Source of the DNA: Tunicatimonas pelagia
Lineage (GTDB): Bacteria > Bacteroidota > Bacteroidia > Cytophagales > Cyclobacteriaceae
Length of the DNA: 64,000 bases
Direction: 5' to 3'
NCBI RefSeq assembly: GCF_030506325.1
Contig: NZ_CP120683.1
Coordinates: forward strand, 4,973,001-5,037,000
Position numbers and translations under genes: made by a program. Of the stretch, positions 24,863-34,500 are shown piece after piece; the stretch's first letter is position 1, and each line of letters begins with the position of its first letter. The notes beneath the pieces are model-generated. The model did not search any database, had not been told where the DNA came from, and worked only from the letters and a program-made list of their open reading frames with translations.

Positions 24863-25472
24863 TTGCTAATAAACTTCTAAAGCTCTGTTTCATTTCAGGA
24901 TGCTCATTGAGCAAGCCCTTTAGTTTGTTCATACAGCGATATTTCATGTTACGGGCCACCTGTTCCGTTTCGTAGCCCATGTGTTGAAATATCTCTTTCA
25001 TGGGCAGGTTCTCATAGTAGAACAGCAAAAGAATTTTCTTACAATTATCGCCCAGCTTTTCCAACAAGTGGAGTAACTGGTCTTTGACTTCATGTTCACC
25101 AATACTCTCCTGAATATCCTGCTCTTCTTTTTCAGTTTGTTCGTAGTAGTTGGTCTCGCGCATTAATACCCGGTTCTGCCGTTTTAGCTCGTTGCGCCAT
25201 AGGTTGCGGGCAATAGAGTATAAAAATGTTTTAATACTACTGTCACCTCTGAAATTTCCTTTACGAACAATATTGATAAAAACCACAATTGCCTCTTGAA
25301 AGAAATCCTCGGCATCTTCATCATTACCACTGTTTGCGCGAATATAGCTGGCTACACTGTCAAAATTAGTATGGTACAAATGGCGAATAACTGGATCCAA
25401 ATTCTTGCTATGATTTATCGCTTCTATTATGTCTTGGTCTTCGTAACCCGTTTGTATTTTTTTAGTATTCAT
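24855..25472 (-). CDS. ECF RNA polymerase sigma factor, second pair
   Basis: A 205-residue factor from ATG 25472. An upstream in-frame extension to 25658 is hydrophobic and unlike the family, so I reject it. Region 2 includes DAEDFFQEAIVVFINIV and the promoter-melting segment SSIKTFLYSIARNLWRNELK. Region 4 includes LEKLGDNCKKILLLFYYENLPMKEIFQHMG and ends with RNMKYRCMNKLKGLL, a motif shared with the first sigma (TKKYKCKKRLDNL). The anti-sigma gene overlaps its end by eight bases. Regulated genes are unknown; autoregulation and control of the neighbouring CHAT operon are plausible. Confidence 0.92.
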   Translation of the reverse strand: MNTKKIQTGYEDQDIIEAINHSKNLDPVIRHLYHTNFDSVASYIRANSGNDEDAEDFFQEAIVVFINIVRKGNFRGDSSIKTFLYSIARNLWRNELKRQNRVLMRETNYYEQTEKEEQDIQESIGEHEVKDQLLHLLEKLGDNCKKILLLFYYENLPMKEIFQHMGYETEQVARNMKYRCMNKLKGLLNEHPEMKQSFRSLLANG

Positions 25473-25624
25473 AGCTTGGTAAACATGGGGTAGTAAATTG
25501 TAACTAAAATAGAAAAAAAATTTTCTACTGTAAGAAATAAGTCCGAAGGGTATGTCGTAATTTTTTGGCGTATTGGGTGACAATAGGAGTGGTAAAACTA
25601 CTAATAACAAAGGAAACTTCAACC

Positions 25625-26269
25625 ATGCCCCCACGCTTAGCTCTACTACTCGGTACAATTCTCGCTGCCCTAAGTCTCACTCGCTGCGACCATCAGGTGC
25701 GCTATCGGCAACTCCCTTTCTGGGTACACCAGCACTTTCAGAAGCTATCCGACTGGCAGTATCCCCAAAAAATAGAAGTTGATCGCTACCAACGAAAAGT
25801 ATACTGGCTTAACAAACAGGGCGAGATTTGGTCAATTGGGACAAATGGTAAAAACGAAATAGTAGTTAACCAAGGAATTGGTGCTCAAGTCGGAATCACA
25901 TTTATTAGTGATTTTACTATTGATGATTGTAGCGGGATTTTATACTTTACTGATCTGATGGATATCGGTACCGGACAGGGCGCACTAAAGAAATCTGATT
26001 TAAACGGTAACCACACCCAAGTGATCGCTACGTTTCCTGACGAAGTGCCCTACGCCGTACATTGGGACGAGCCTGATAATCAGCTCTACTACGCAACTAG
26101 GCAAAAAAACAGTCAGCTTCATAGTTTACGTCAGTTAGGTAAGAACTTTTCTTTAATGACAACTACCCAAAAGGTGAAAAATATTGCGGCGATCGTCAAT
26201 TTGCCTTCATCTTTACACTACCAGTCGCCGTTAATGGCTGACTACCAGCTAACAGATACTAAGAAATAG
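25625..26269 (+). CDS. Exported YWTD-type (LDL-receptor class B-like) repeat protein
   Basis: A 214-residue protein from ATG 25625; an in-frame TTG at 25565 gives an unlikely extension. The first 20 residues are a signal peptide with a cysteine (SLTRC), but arginine before the cysteine makes a poor lipobox. Three blade-like repeats follow: KIEVDRYQRKVYWLNKQGEIW, FTIDDCSGILYFTDLM with LKKSDLNG, and AVHWDEPDNQLYYATR. These match the YWTD beta-propeller pattern. A full propeller has six blades, so this is either a short form or a truncated one. It is divergent from the second ECF sigma gene. Function is unknown. Confidence 0.7.
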   Translation: MPPRLALLLGTILAALSLTRCDHQVRYRQLPFWVHQHFQKLSDWQYPQKIEVDRYQRKVYWLNKQGEIWSIGTNGKNEIVVNQGIGAQVGITFISDFTIDDCSGILYFTDLMDIGTGQGALKKSDLNGNHTQVIATFPDEVPYAVHWDEPDNQLYYATRQKNSQLHSLRQLGKNFSLMTTTQKVKNIAAIVNLPSSLHYQSPLMADYQLTDTKK

Positions 26270-26278
26270 CTGTTTAGC
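26248..26278. repeat. Hairpin spanning two convergent stop codons
   Basis: GCTAACAG (26248-26255) pairs with CTGTTTAGC (26270-26278) with one bulged T. The stops of both convergent genes lie in the structure. There is no T run on either side, so termination is uncertain. Confidence 0.35.
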
Positions 26279-26843
26279 AGGAAAATACTTGAGTGGGGGT
26301 GACGACAAAATCAAGCGGAATATCGTACTGGTCAATATCAGTAATTTGGCCAACAGGTGGTTCTAGCGATAATCCAATCTTCATGGCGTCGGAACGGCAC
26401 TGCGGTAGAAAGCGATCGTAGTAGCCTCCCCCGTAACCTACCCGATAGCCTGAATCACTGAAGGCTAGCAGCGGAACCAGTATCCAGTCTATCTCCTTCT
26501 CGATAACCGTAGGTTCCGAAGCCAAAGGCTCCTGAATATTCCACTGATTAGTTTCCAGACTTGTATCGCGAGTGAAGCGATGATGGGTAAGCGTACCGTT
26601 AGCGTGGCTGCGAGGAACTATAACTTGTGCCTGCGATTGATTTAATAAATAGCTGATAATCAGACTAGTACTAGCCTCTCGTTTTTCTTCCGAAGACAGA
26701 TAGCAATGCACGGTGATTGGTTGAGTAATTGGAAAGCGTTGCTGAAAATGCACGAAGATTTGCTCGTTGCGCTGAGCGTATTCTTGGAGAGTTAAGGCGT
26801 TTCTTTTGGCTTTATACGCTTTACGTAATTCAGCTTTCATCAT
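26274..26843 (-). CDS. 5-formyltetrahydrofolate cyclo-ligase
   Basis: This enzyme converts 5-formyl-THF to 5,10-methenyl-THF using ATP, recycling an inactive folate form. The 189 residues show LRKAYKAKRNAL at the start (substrate/ATP-binding basic helix), the central strand VIVPRS, and the signature IDWILVPLLAFSDSGYRVGYGGGYYDRFL (landmark near residues 120-150, with the glycine-rich GYGGGYYDR). Two adjacent ATG codons (26843 and 26840) could start it, and both overlap the bshC stop, so the genes are coupled. Confidence 0.93.
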   Translation of the reverse strand: MMKAELRKAYKAKRNALTLQEYAQRNEQIFVHFQQRFPITQPITVHCYLSSEEKREASTSLIISYLLNQSQAQVIVPRSHANGTLTHHRFTRDTSLETNQWNIQEPLASEPTVIEKEIDWILVPLLAFSDSGYRVGYGGGYYDRFLPQCRSDAMKIGLSLEPPVGQITDIDQYDIPLDFVVTPTQVFSC

Positions 26844-28408
26844 CTGTCTTCTCCTTCACTTAAAATATGAAATTGAAAGTCAAATGGACTAAACACTGCC
26901 AATAGCTCGTCAATAAAATTATAATTATTCAAATAAAAATTAAGAAAATTTTCTTTCCGTTCTTGTAGCACTCCTGCGGGAAATAATTTTTCCTTTAACC
27001 CTTCCAATTGCTTCACTGAGGTGGCTTGATTTTGCTCTTCTGCTTTCTTGAGTCTTTTCTCAATATTGCTCAAACTTTTAAACGACTGGTTAGCTTCCGA
27101 ACCGATAAATCCTTCCAGACTACCATCTACCGCGCGGACTTTTTCTTTAATTTTCTCAAAAACTTGAGCCAAAGCGGCTTTCTCCTCCTTTAATAAAATG
27201 CTAGCACTGGCATTATCTTCTACAAATTTCTTAACCAACGATTGGGCATCCAAAAATAGGTCTTCCACCGAAACGCCTACCTTGTGCAGTTTTTTTGCAT
27301 TGGTTTTGTTAATAACCAGCGCGAAGTTTCGTGGCATCAGAATAGGGAAAGCTACTTCGTAGTGGTCAAAGACTGGCTTTAGCTGCAACCAGTACGATAG
27401 CTCGGAAGGGCCACCGACGTAGGCCAGGTTGGGCAGAATTACCTCCTGGTAGAGTGGGCGCAAAATTACGTTGGGACTAAAGCGTTCGGGGTGCTCTCTT
27501 AACTCCTGAAGTAACTCTTCTTCCGAAAAAGTGTAATCCGTATTGAGTGCCTGAAATTTTTCTTCTTCCCGAACAATTCGTTCCCGACTTGCTTCGCGCA
27601 GGTAAAACAAATTAATCTCTCTCGGGAAGACCTGAGTCTTGTAGTCCAGTTCCTCTAGTTTAGCCGAAGTTTCTTCCACCTTTTGTTTAGCGGTATGATT
27701 CAGCAAATCATCCTTCATGACAGTGATAAAGGACGATTTCAACTGGGCATCGTCAGCATCCAGTACTACTAACCCCTGTTCTCCGAACAACGCATTTACG
27801 TAGTAGCGCACAGCATCGGCCAGGGTTTCTTGCTCGCGGTAGGCTTCCTCAAAAATAGGAGCTTTCTCCGGTAGCTTATCCAGCACGTCACCCAAGCCAT
27901 TGAGATGAAAGCGACCCACTGCGCCCCGCTGATCGGTTTCCCAGGTATACGTTTTTCCGAAAAGATTAAAGTAGCTGATTTCCTCAAAATCATGATCTTC
28001 CGAAGCCATCCAGTACACAGGCACAAAAGTATAATCGGGATGCGCTTCCTTCAACGCCCGACAGGCATTAATAACCGTTACGATTTTATAGATGAAATAA
28101 AGCGGGCCGGTAAAAATATTGAGTTGATGCCCGGTGGTTACCGTAAATGTTTTACCATCAGCCAGACGTTGAATATTTTCCGAAACAGCGGCAGGAACAT
28201 TTAGCGACTGGTACTGCTGCTGGAGAACTTCTACCAATATGGCCCTTTGCTCAGAAGAAAGCTGCTTTTCAGCAATTTGCTCGGAAAAGCTAGCCAATTG
28301 AGGTGGACGATGGTAGAAAGAAGTAAGTTCAGGTTTACCGGCGAGGTAGTCTAGGAAAATAGGGTCAAACTGTTGGGTTTTGGCTAGGGATAGTTTTTCT
28401 AGTATCAT
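26840..28408 (-). CDS. bshC: Bacillithiol synthesis cysteine-adding enzyme BshC
   Basis: BshC adds cysteine to GlcN-malate, the last step of bacillithiol synthesis. The product from ATG 28408 has 522 residues, close to the family's usual length. An in-frame extension to 28477 lies inside rimO and is not family-like. Recognisable segments are VTTGHQLNIFTGPLYFIYK near residue 95, YWMASEDHDFEEI, GLVVLDADD, NVILRPLYQEVILPNLAYVGGPSE and PILMPRNFALVI, with a coiled-coil stretch at about 390-480. Its start overlaps the 3' end of rimO by 44 bp. bshA is at 47617-48759; bshB is not in the window. Confidence 0.95.
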   Translation of the reverse strand: MILEKLSLAKTQQFDPIFLDYLAGKPELTSFYHRPPQLASFSEQIAEKQLSSEQRAILVEVLQQQYQSLNVPAAVSENIQRLADGKTFTVTTGHQLNIFTGPLYFIYKIVTVINACRALKEAHPDYTFVPVYWMASEDHDFEEISYFNLFGKTYTWETDQRGAVGRFHLNGLGDVLDKLPEKAPIFEEAYREQETLADAVRYYVNALFGEQGLVVLDADDAQLKSSFITVMKDDLLNHTAKQKVEETSAKLEELDYKTQVFPREINLFYLREASRERIVREEEKFQALNTDYTFSEEELLQELREHPERFSPNVILRPLYQEVILPNLAYVGGPSELSYWLQLKPVFDHYEVAFPILMPRNFALVINKTNAKKLHKVGVSVEDLFLDAQSLVKKFVEDNASASILLKEEKAALAQVFEKIKEKVRAVDGSLEGFIGSEANQSFKSLSNIEKRLKKAEEQNQATSVKQLEGLKEKLFPAGVLQERKENFLNFYLNNYNFIDELLAVFSPFDFQFHILSEGEDR

Positions 28409-29750
28409 TAGAGATGGTATGTCGATCAAAGTTGGTGGGCTGCGCCACAGTTCCAAATAAGTCGAACTCAGAAGCATCGGTAATGGTTACACGCGCGAAG
28501 TCGCCTAAACGCAAATAATTTTCCTGGGCAGGAATAAGTACTTCGTTATCCACTTCAGGAGAATCTGCTTCGGTACGCCCAATAAAGTAGCCACCTTCCT
28601 TTCGGTCGATCAGTACTGGCAGTGTTTTGCCAATTTTTTGCTGATTCTTTTTCCAGGAAATTGATTCTTGAACTTCCATCACTTGGTTTACTCGTTCTTG
28701 CTTCACTTCCTCAGGAATGTTATCTTCCATACTAAACGCGTGGGTGCCTTCCTCGTGCGAGTAGGCGAAAATGCCCAGCCGATCAAACTGAGTTTCTTCC
28801 ACAAAATCTAGCATTTGGGCGAAATCCTCTTCCGTTTCTCCCGGGTGTCCGGCAATGAGTGTGGTTCGTAAAGTAATATCCGGTATTTTGTTTCTAATCT
28901 GATCCAGTAGCTGCTCGGTTTTTTCGCGGGTAATACCACGCCGCATCAGCTTGAGCATTCGGGTAGAGCCATGCTGAAGAGGCATGTCCAGGTAGTTGCA
29001 GACGTTAGACCGCTCGGCTATTACGTCCAATACATCCATCGGAAAACCGGACGGAAAGGCGTAGTGCAGCCGAATCCACTCGATTCCTTCTACATCCGAC
29101 AAATGGCGTAGTAAGTCGGCTAACCGACGTTTTCGGTAAATATCCAAACCGTAGTACGTCAAATCCTGGGCGATAAGTAGTAGTTCCTTCGTGCCGTTGC
29201 GCGCTAAGGCCTGCGCTTGCTTCACTAGGTTCTCAATGGGTTGGGAGACGTGCTTGCCTCGCATGAGCGGAATGGCGCAAAAGGAGCAGGGGCGGTCGCA
29301 GCCCTCGGCAATTTTGAGGTAAGCGTAGTGACGGGCAGTGGTGGTGATTCGCTCACCCACTAGCTCGTGTTTGTAGTCAGCTTTAAATTTTTTGAGCAGC
29401 AACGGCAATTCTAAGGTACCAAAGAAAGCATCTACCTCGGGGATTTCTTGTTCCAGATCATCTTTGTAGCGTTGCGAGAGGCAGCCGGTGACGTAGAGTT
29501 TTTCTATTTGTCCATCTTGCTTAGCATCGGCGTAGCGTAAAATGGTATCGATAGATTCTTGCTTGGCATTATCAATAAAACCGCAGGTGTTGACAATCAC
29601 TACGTTAGCATCATCTTTTTCCGATTCGTGGGTAGCGTCAATTTGGTTGCCCTTCAGTTGGGTGAGCATCACTTCGGAGTCCACCAAGTTCTTAGAACAA
29701 CCTAGCGTTACGATATTTACTTTATCTTTTTTTCGTCCTTTCGTCTTCAC
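28365..29750 (-). CDS. rimO: Ribosomal protein S12 methylthiotransferase RimO
   Basis: RimO is a radical-SAM enzyme that methylthiolates an aspartate of ribosomal protein S12. The 461 residues contain the N-terminal UPF0004 domain with three cluster cysteines (TLGCSKN, NTCGFI, VTGCLSQR), the radical-SAM motif CDRPCSFC in IAEGCDRPCSFCAIP, and a C-terminal TRAM domain (about 365-440). QDLTYYGLDIY and DMPLQHGSTRMLKLM are RimO-type segments that distinguish it from MiaB. The 3' end overlaps bshC, and the last 20 residues after the TRAM domain are not conserved. Confidence 0.95.
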   Translation of the reverse strand: MKTKGRKKDKVNIVTLGCSKNLVDSEVMLTQLKGNQIDATHESEKDDANVVIVNTCGFIDNAKQESIDTILRYADAKQDGQIEKLYVTGCLSQRYKDDLEQEIPEVDAFFGTLELPLLLKKFKADYKHELVGERITTTARHYAYLKIAEGCDRPCSFCAIPLMRGKHVSQPIENLVKQAQALARNGTKELLLIAQDLTYYGLDIYRKRRLADLLRHLSDVEGIEWIRLHYAFPSGFPMDVLDVIAERSNVCNYLDMPLQHGSTRMLKLMRRGITREKTEQLLDQIRNKIPDITLRTTLIAGHPGETEEDFAQMLDFVEETQFDRLGIFAYSHEEGTHAFSMEDNIPEEVKQERVNQVMEVQESISWKKNQQKIGKTLPVLIDRKEGGYFIGRTEADSPEVDNEVLIPAQENYLRLGDFARVTITDASEFDLFGTVAQPTNFDRHTISNDTRKTIPSQNPTV

Positions 29751-29869
29751 AGGCGTACTTCGGTTTTAATTGTCTGCAAAATTAGCAAAATTTGCCGCTC
29801 GTTAATTCACTATCTCACCAAGTGCTGAGCAACAAGGCTGGTTGTTACGCGTTGGTAGGACGAACGACT

Positions 29870-30787
29870 ATGAAGCATAACGCATTTTGGTACAGAAAGA
29901 ATCACTTGGGCGTGTTGATCGCGCTCATTTTTTTTGGTTTGGCCGCCTGTCAAGATGAATCTGACTGCACCACTGATTCTACTAATATAGTTCTACTGGA
30001 ATTTATCAAACTCGTGAATGCAGGCAGCAATAATGAAGCTGATGAAATAGATAGTGTGATTGTCATTGCTGAAGGTACAAATGCCGGAATACCATTCGGA
30101 GCAACCAGCCAGATCGGATTACCTCTTAATCCATTAGAAAACTCTACTACCTTCTATATCTTCCGACAGGAAGAAGAGGGGGTATTTACTAGTGATACCT
30201 TAGTAATCACTTACCAGCGCGAACAAACGCTAATCTCCCCGGAGTGCGGTCCCGACCAACAATTTATTGGACTAGGCTACGATAGCGATCGAACCACTTT
30301 TGATTCGCTGAGGTTGCGAGTGTCGGAGACCAGCCAATCGTCGGCTAGTGCCAATTTTCAAATATACACCTGTCGGTACGAAATGAGCAACGTGTTGCAA
30401 CTGCGGTTTAACTATCCGGCTAATGAAGATACAATAGTTGATACACTGGTGGTCAGCCGGGTTTACTCGGATGTAGGCAAGCAGGAAGACCTAAGCGTTA
30501 ACGACAGCATACCCGAAAATGGGAGTCTTACAGTTAGCGTTCCGATTGATGAAGAGCGAGATCAAATTCAGGTGTTTTTGGAGATTGACCAAGACGACGT
30601 TCCGGTTCGGGAAGTGAATGTGTTGTACCGACGCGATACTTTTCAGGTACCTACTTGCTTGGCGCAAAACCGCTATCAGGTAGATTCAGTGTGGATGACT
30701 GATACTACTCGGCTGTTTGCTCCTGAAATTACCGAAGAACTTCTCAATATCAATAATCCTACGAATGCTCAGGTTTCTATTCGGTAG
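29870..30787 (+). CDS. DUF6452-type lipoprotein
   Basis: A 305-residue predicted lipoprotein from ATG 29870 (lipobox GLAAC, Cys27). An upstream in-frame start at 29792 would add 26 residues ahead of a good signal peptide, so I prefer the ATG. The body is beta-rich with conserved cysteines (CTTDSTN, SPECGPD, TCRYE, PTCLAQNRY) spaced as in the Bacteroidota family DUF6452. The family has no known function. Its 3' end overlaps the next gene by 23 bp, and this pairing with a DUF6048 gene is common in the phylum (recalled, not searched). Confidence 0.75.
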   Translation: MKHNAFWYRKNHLGVLIALIFFGLAACQDESDCTTDSTNIVLLEFIKLVNAGSNNEADEIDSVIVIAEGTNAGIPFGATSQIGLPLNPLENSTTFYIFRQEEEGVFTSDTLVITYQREQTLISPECGPDQQFIGLGYDSDRTTFDSLRLRVSETSQSSASANFQIYTCRYEMSNVLQLRFNYPANEDTIVDTLVVSRVYSDVGKQEDLSVNDSIPENGSLTVSVPIDEERDQIQVFLEIDQDDVPVREVNVLYRRDTFQVPTCLAQNRYQVDSVWMTDTTRLFAPEITEELLNINNPTNAQVSIR

Positions 30788-31514
30788 TATTTTAGTCAGC
30801 TTATTAGGCATTACACTGGTGCAGGCCCAGGAAGAGGACTCACTGAGTGCAGTAGGTAAGTACGAACCCTTAGCTCTGCGGGTAGGGGTTTCGGTGAATA
30901 ATCTGTTGAGATCGGCCATTCGGGAGAACGATACGCAGTACAGTTTTCAGGCCGATGCCGTGTTTGGTCGCTATATGCTGGCGGCAGAATATGGGCGGGC
31001 GGAGCTTAGCCGAAGCAGCGTAGCCGAAAATCCGTTTACTTACGAAAGCGAGGGTTCATTTTTCCGAGTAGGGCCGGATGTGAATCTGCTAGTAAACCAA
31101 GCGAAGACTAGTTTTCGGGCCGACGGTGATATTATTTTCTTCGGATTGCGATTTGCCCGAGCGCAAGTTACCGATAAAATGACATTGCAAACCCGTGACG
31201 ATACCATTGGTCCAGATGAAAATAATAATGCTTTTTGGCCTTCGCAGGAAATTACCGCAGAAAACAGCAATCGGGGAGTGATCTGGCTGGAGATGACGGC
31301 GGGAATGAAAGTGCGCCTCTACCGTAATATTTTTCTGGGATATAATTTACGCTTTAAGTTTGCTCGCAACTTTCTGGGTAATCCTTCGCTTATTCCTTAC
31401 GAAATACCTGGTTTTGGTCCCGGTGAAAACGAAGAAGCTTTCCGTTTTGACTACTACCTGATTTACCAAATTCCCTTTAAAAAGAAATCCAGAACTTCTC
31501 CTAAGGAACAATGA
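30765..31514 (+). CDS. DUF6048-type outer-membrane beta-barrel protein
   Basis: A 249-residue exported protein from ATG 30765. The signal peptide is LRFLFGSILVSLLGITLVQAQ. The mature part alternates polar and hydrophobic residues with aromatic strand ends (for example EGSFFRVGPDVNLL, DGDIIFFGLRFARAQV, NIFLGYNLRFKFAR), typical of a small outer-membrane barrel and consistent with DUF6048. The start lies inside the end of the DUF6452 lipoprotein gene, indicating translational coupling and probably a two-protein complex. The 3' end overlaps that of the giant secreted protein gene by 14 bp on the opposite strand. Confidence 0.75.
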   Translation: MLRFLFGSILVSLLGITLVQAQEEDSLSAVGKYEPLALRVGVSVNNLLRSAIRENDTQYSFQADAVFGRYMLAAEYGRAELSRSSVAENPFTYESEGSFFRVGPDVNLLVNQAKTSFRADGDIIFFGLRFARAQVTDKMTLQTRDDTIGPDENNNAFWPSQEITAENSNRGVIWLEMTAGMKVRLYRNIFLGYNLRFKFARNFLGNPSLIPYEIPGFGPGENEEAFRFDYYLIYQIPFKKKSRTSPKEQ

Positions 31515-34500
31515 GCTTGTCTACGTGACGAAACTTGCCAGAAACCAAGGTTACGGTATATAAACCCGATGCTAGTGCATCCAAATCAGCTAAAGTAAGT
31601 ATAAGCCCACCGGTAGCGTCGGTATTTCTCTGGTATTCACGCACCATAAATCCCGTCATATCAGCCAGCCGAATGGTTACAGCTTGTTCAATAACAAGCC
31701 CGGTAGCAGTAACTACCGTTTGGTAATTTTCTATCGGATTGGGTTGAACATTCACTTTGGCCTGTTGAGGAGAGTGTGTAATAGCAATAACCTGAGAATA
31801 GGCGGTCGTTCCATCAAAGTCAACTTGCTTTAGGCGATAGTATACTGTTCCGAACGGTGCACCAGTATCCAGACTTTCATAGTATATTGGGTTGACACTA
31901 TTGCCCGCTCCTTCTACCCAGGCTACCTGGTTAAATACTACAGCGTCTGTGGACCGTTCTACTAAAAAGTGGCTGTTATTAGTTTCGCTGGCGGTCGTCC
32001 AGAATACCTTGGCTCCTTTGGCGGTAGATAATGCTTGAAATTCGATCAGCTCTACCGGAAGGGGATTAAATGCTTCGGAAGAAGAGGCTAGTACAAAATC
32101 GCTAAAAGTAGTAAAGTTAATGTCTGATGTAATGGTACCCGCCACAAAATCACCCGCTACCGTACCTGATGTAGAACCAGTTCCGCCAATATTTACCCAA
32201 CTGCCTGATCCATTACTTTTGGCAATCCGCAGTGTGGCTCCTTCATCTGACTCATCATCTTCATTGTAAGCAATAGTTACACTAGCAGAAGCTACTGCCG
32301 CGTTGGGAGATTGGTTGATACTGTAATGGCGGGCACCCGATACCCGAACAAGTTCGCTCGGAAGAGTTCGCTCGGTGGGCGCACTTTCAGTGAGCGAACC
32401 AATGTAAGTACGGGTTACTGCATCGTCTTGGGCTAAGTTCAGGGTGATTGGCCGATAAAAACCACCGTTTCCGAATGGGAAGAGCTTGGTGGTAGCCCCG
32501 GTTGAATTCTCCGTGTGCTGTAGTGGGCCGTTTAGGTAGCTAGAAGCTGACCCACCTGATATAGTACCATCGGCACTAATCACCAGTAAGTCAGAATTAG
32601 TGGTGTTAATAACACCATCCGTCAGGGTTAGCGTACCGTTAACTGTACTAGTCCCGCTTAGGGTAAGCGTATCGCCCGCTTGCTTGATTAAATTATTGAA
32701 GGTGATCGCTCCGTTGATACTTTGTTCACCAGTTCCATCAAAAACAACAGTAGCGGTGCCCGTACCTGTATTAAGTGTCCCACTAGTAACGGTTAAATTA
32801 TCGGCAATAGTGGTGGTTACATCGTTGGCGAGCGTAATTCCACTAGCATTATCGACTACTAACGAACCAAATGTATTATTCCCGGTGACTGACTGAGCAA
32901 CACTTCCATTTAGGTTTACGATGCCAGTGGTGGAAAAAGAACCATTGTTAGTCCAATTGCCTAAAAGGTTAAAATTAGCGGTGCCGCTCACTGCGTCATC
33001 TACAGAAATAGTAAAGTCACCTCCGTTAGCACCATCGTTCAAAGTAATGGTACCGCTAACGTTCACCGTATGCCCGGTTCCAGATTTATCGATGTCCAAA
33101 TTGTGGAAGGTATTGATTCCAGCTACATTTTGATCAGCGTTATCATTTAAGGTCAAATCCTCGACATTGCTGTAGATATTTGCTCCACTGGCACTAGCGT
33201 TAGACCAGTCGCCGGTTAGGGTAATGTCAGTTCCGGTAGAGAAACCTACTGAGCCGGAGGCTGACAAAATTCTAAAATCGTTGGCACTAAAGGTGTTCGC
33301 ATCGGGACCGATGGTAGGAATGCTAATTGATTTGGTTCCTACGTTATCAAACTGTAAGTTGTTAAACGTAATGCCCGAAGGAACGGACTGGGCTGATGCA
33401 CCTACCAAGGCGAAAGTGCCTTCACGAGGCTCAAGCGTTCCACTATTGAGCAAATTGATGTTTCCGCCCAGAGAAATATTATAGCTATTCATATTATCGG
33501 CATCTAACGCAACTCCATCAATAGTAAGATCGTTAGTGATCGTTGTATTTCCGCCTAACACTTTATCTCGGTCACCACTAATTATTAAGTTATTGTAGCT
33601 TAGTATTTCAGTAGGTAGGGCGTAGGCTGCACCTAGCCCATTATCGGTAAACTCTACGGTGCCATTATCGAAGAACGTAGTGCCCAGTACATTGAAAGTA
33701 GGCAGAGCACCTGTATTGAGAATCAACTGTCCATTTCCGGTAAATGCTTCAAAGCTGTAGCTGGATGCCGCGTTGGTAAGTTCCAAACTACCATCTAGTT
33801 GTAAGGCTGCTACCGACGCATCGGCTGAAGAGGTAATATCGTGGGTTGCTTGGATTTCTACTTCGTTGTACTGAGTAGGAGTGGCAGTACTTCCACTACC
33901 ATCGGCCTCGGTATTCCAAATAGGATCAGTCCAGTCGCCACTGGCTATGCTGTACAGCTTAGTAAAGAAAGCTCCGGCTTCTCCGGCTATCCATTCGGTA
34001 GTGGTAGTATTTATCGTAATATCGGTTGAGCCGAAGGTGTTGGCACCCGGAGTGACAAACTCGTTACTGGCTTCATCCAACGCACCATTGTAGAACCACG
34101 ACAAATAATTAATCTCACTCCCCTGAATATCACTATCAGCGTAGGTGAAATCAAGCTGACCAGTAATATTGGTAATGCTGTTCAACTCCAGTGTGAAGAA
34201 ACGGTTGATAGCTCGAGTAGGGTCTATCAGAGTGAAGTTAGCATTGGTAGCAGGATTATTGATTGAGCGTACTCCTACACTTCCTCCGGCAGTAGTAACT
34301 GCGGTAGCATTAATAGTTACCGGGGTATAATTACTGCCTACCCCGATAGGAAAAGTGAAATCGTAGGAGTTGGCGGTACCGTCTCCTTGTTTAATTACTT
34401 GCGAGCCATCAGTGTTACCATTAGTTACAATCATTCGGTTGCTGCTAAACGAGCCGGTGATTGTGGTGGCGGAACCAAACGTAAGATCATTGGTAGTACC

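Noticed and set aside
25473-25658. N-terminal extension of the second ECF sigma factor
   Set aside because: The extra 62 residues are hydrophobic, unlike any sigma region, and the ATG at 25472 gives a normal ECF length.
28409-28477. Longer start for bshC at 28477
   Set aside because: The extra 23 residues lie deep within rimO and do not resemble the family N-terminus.
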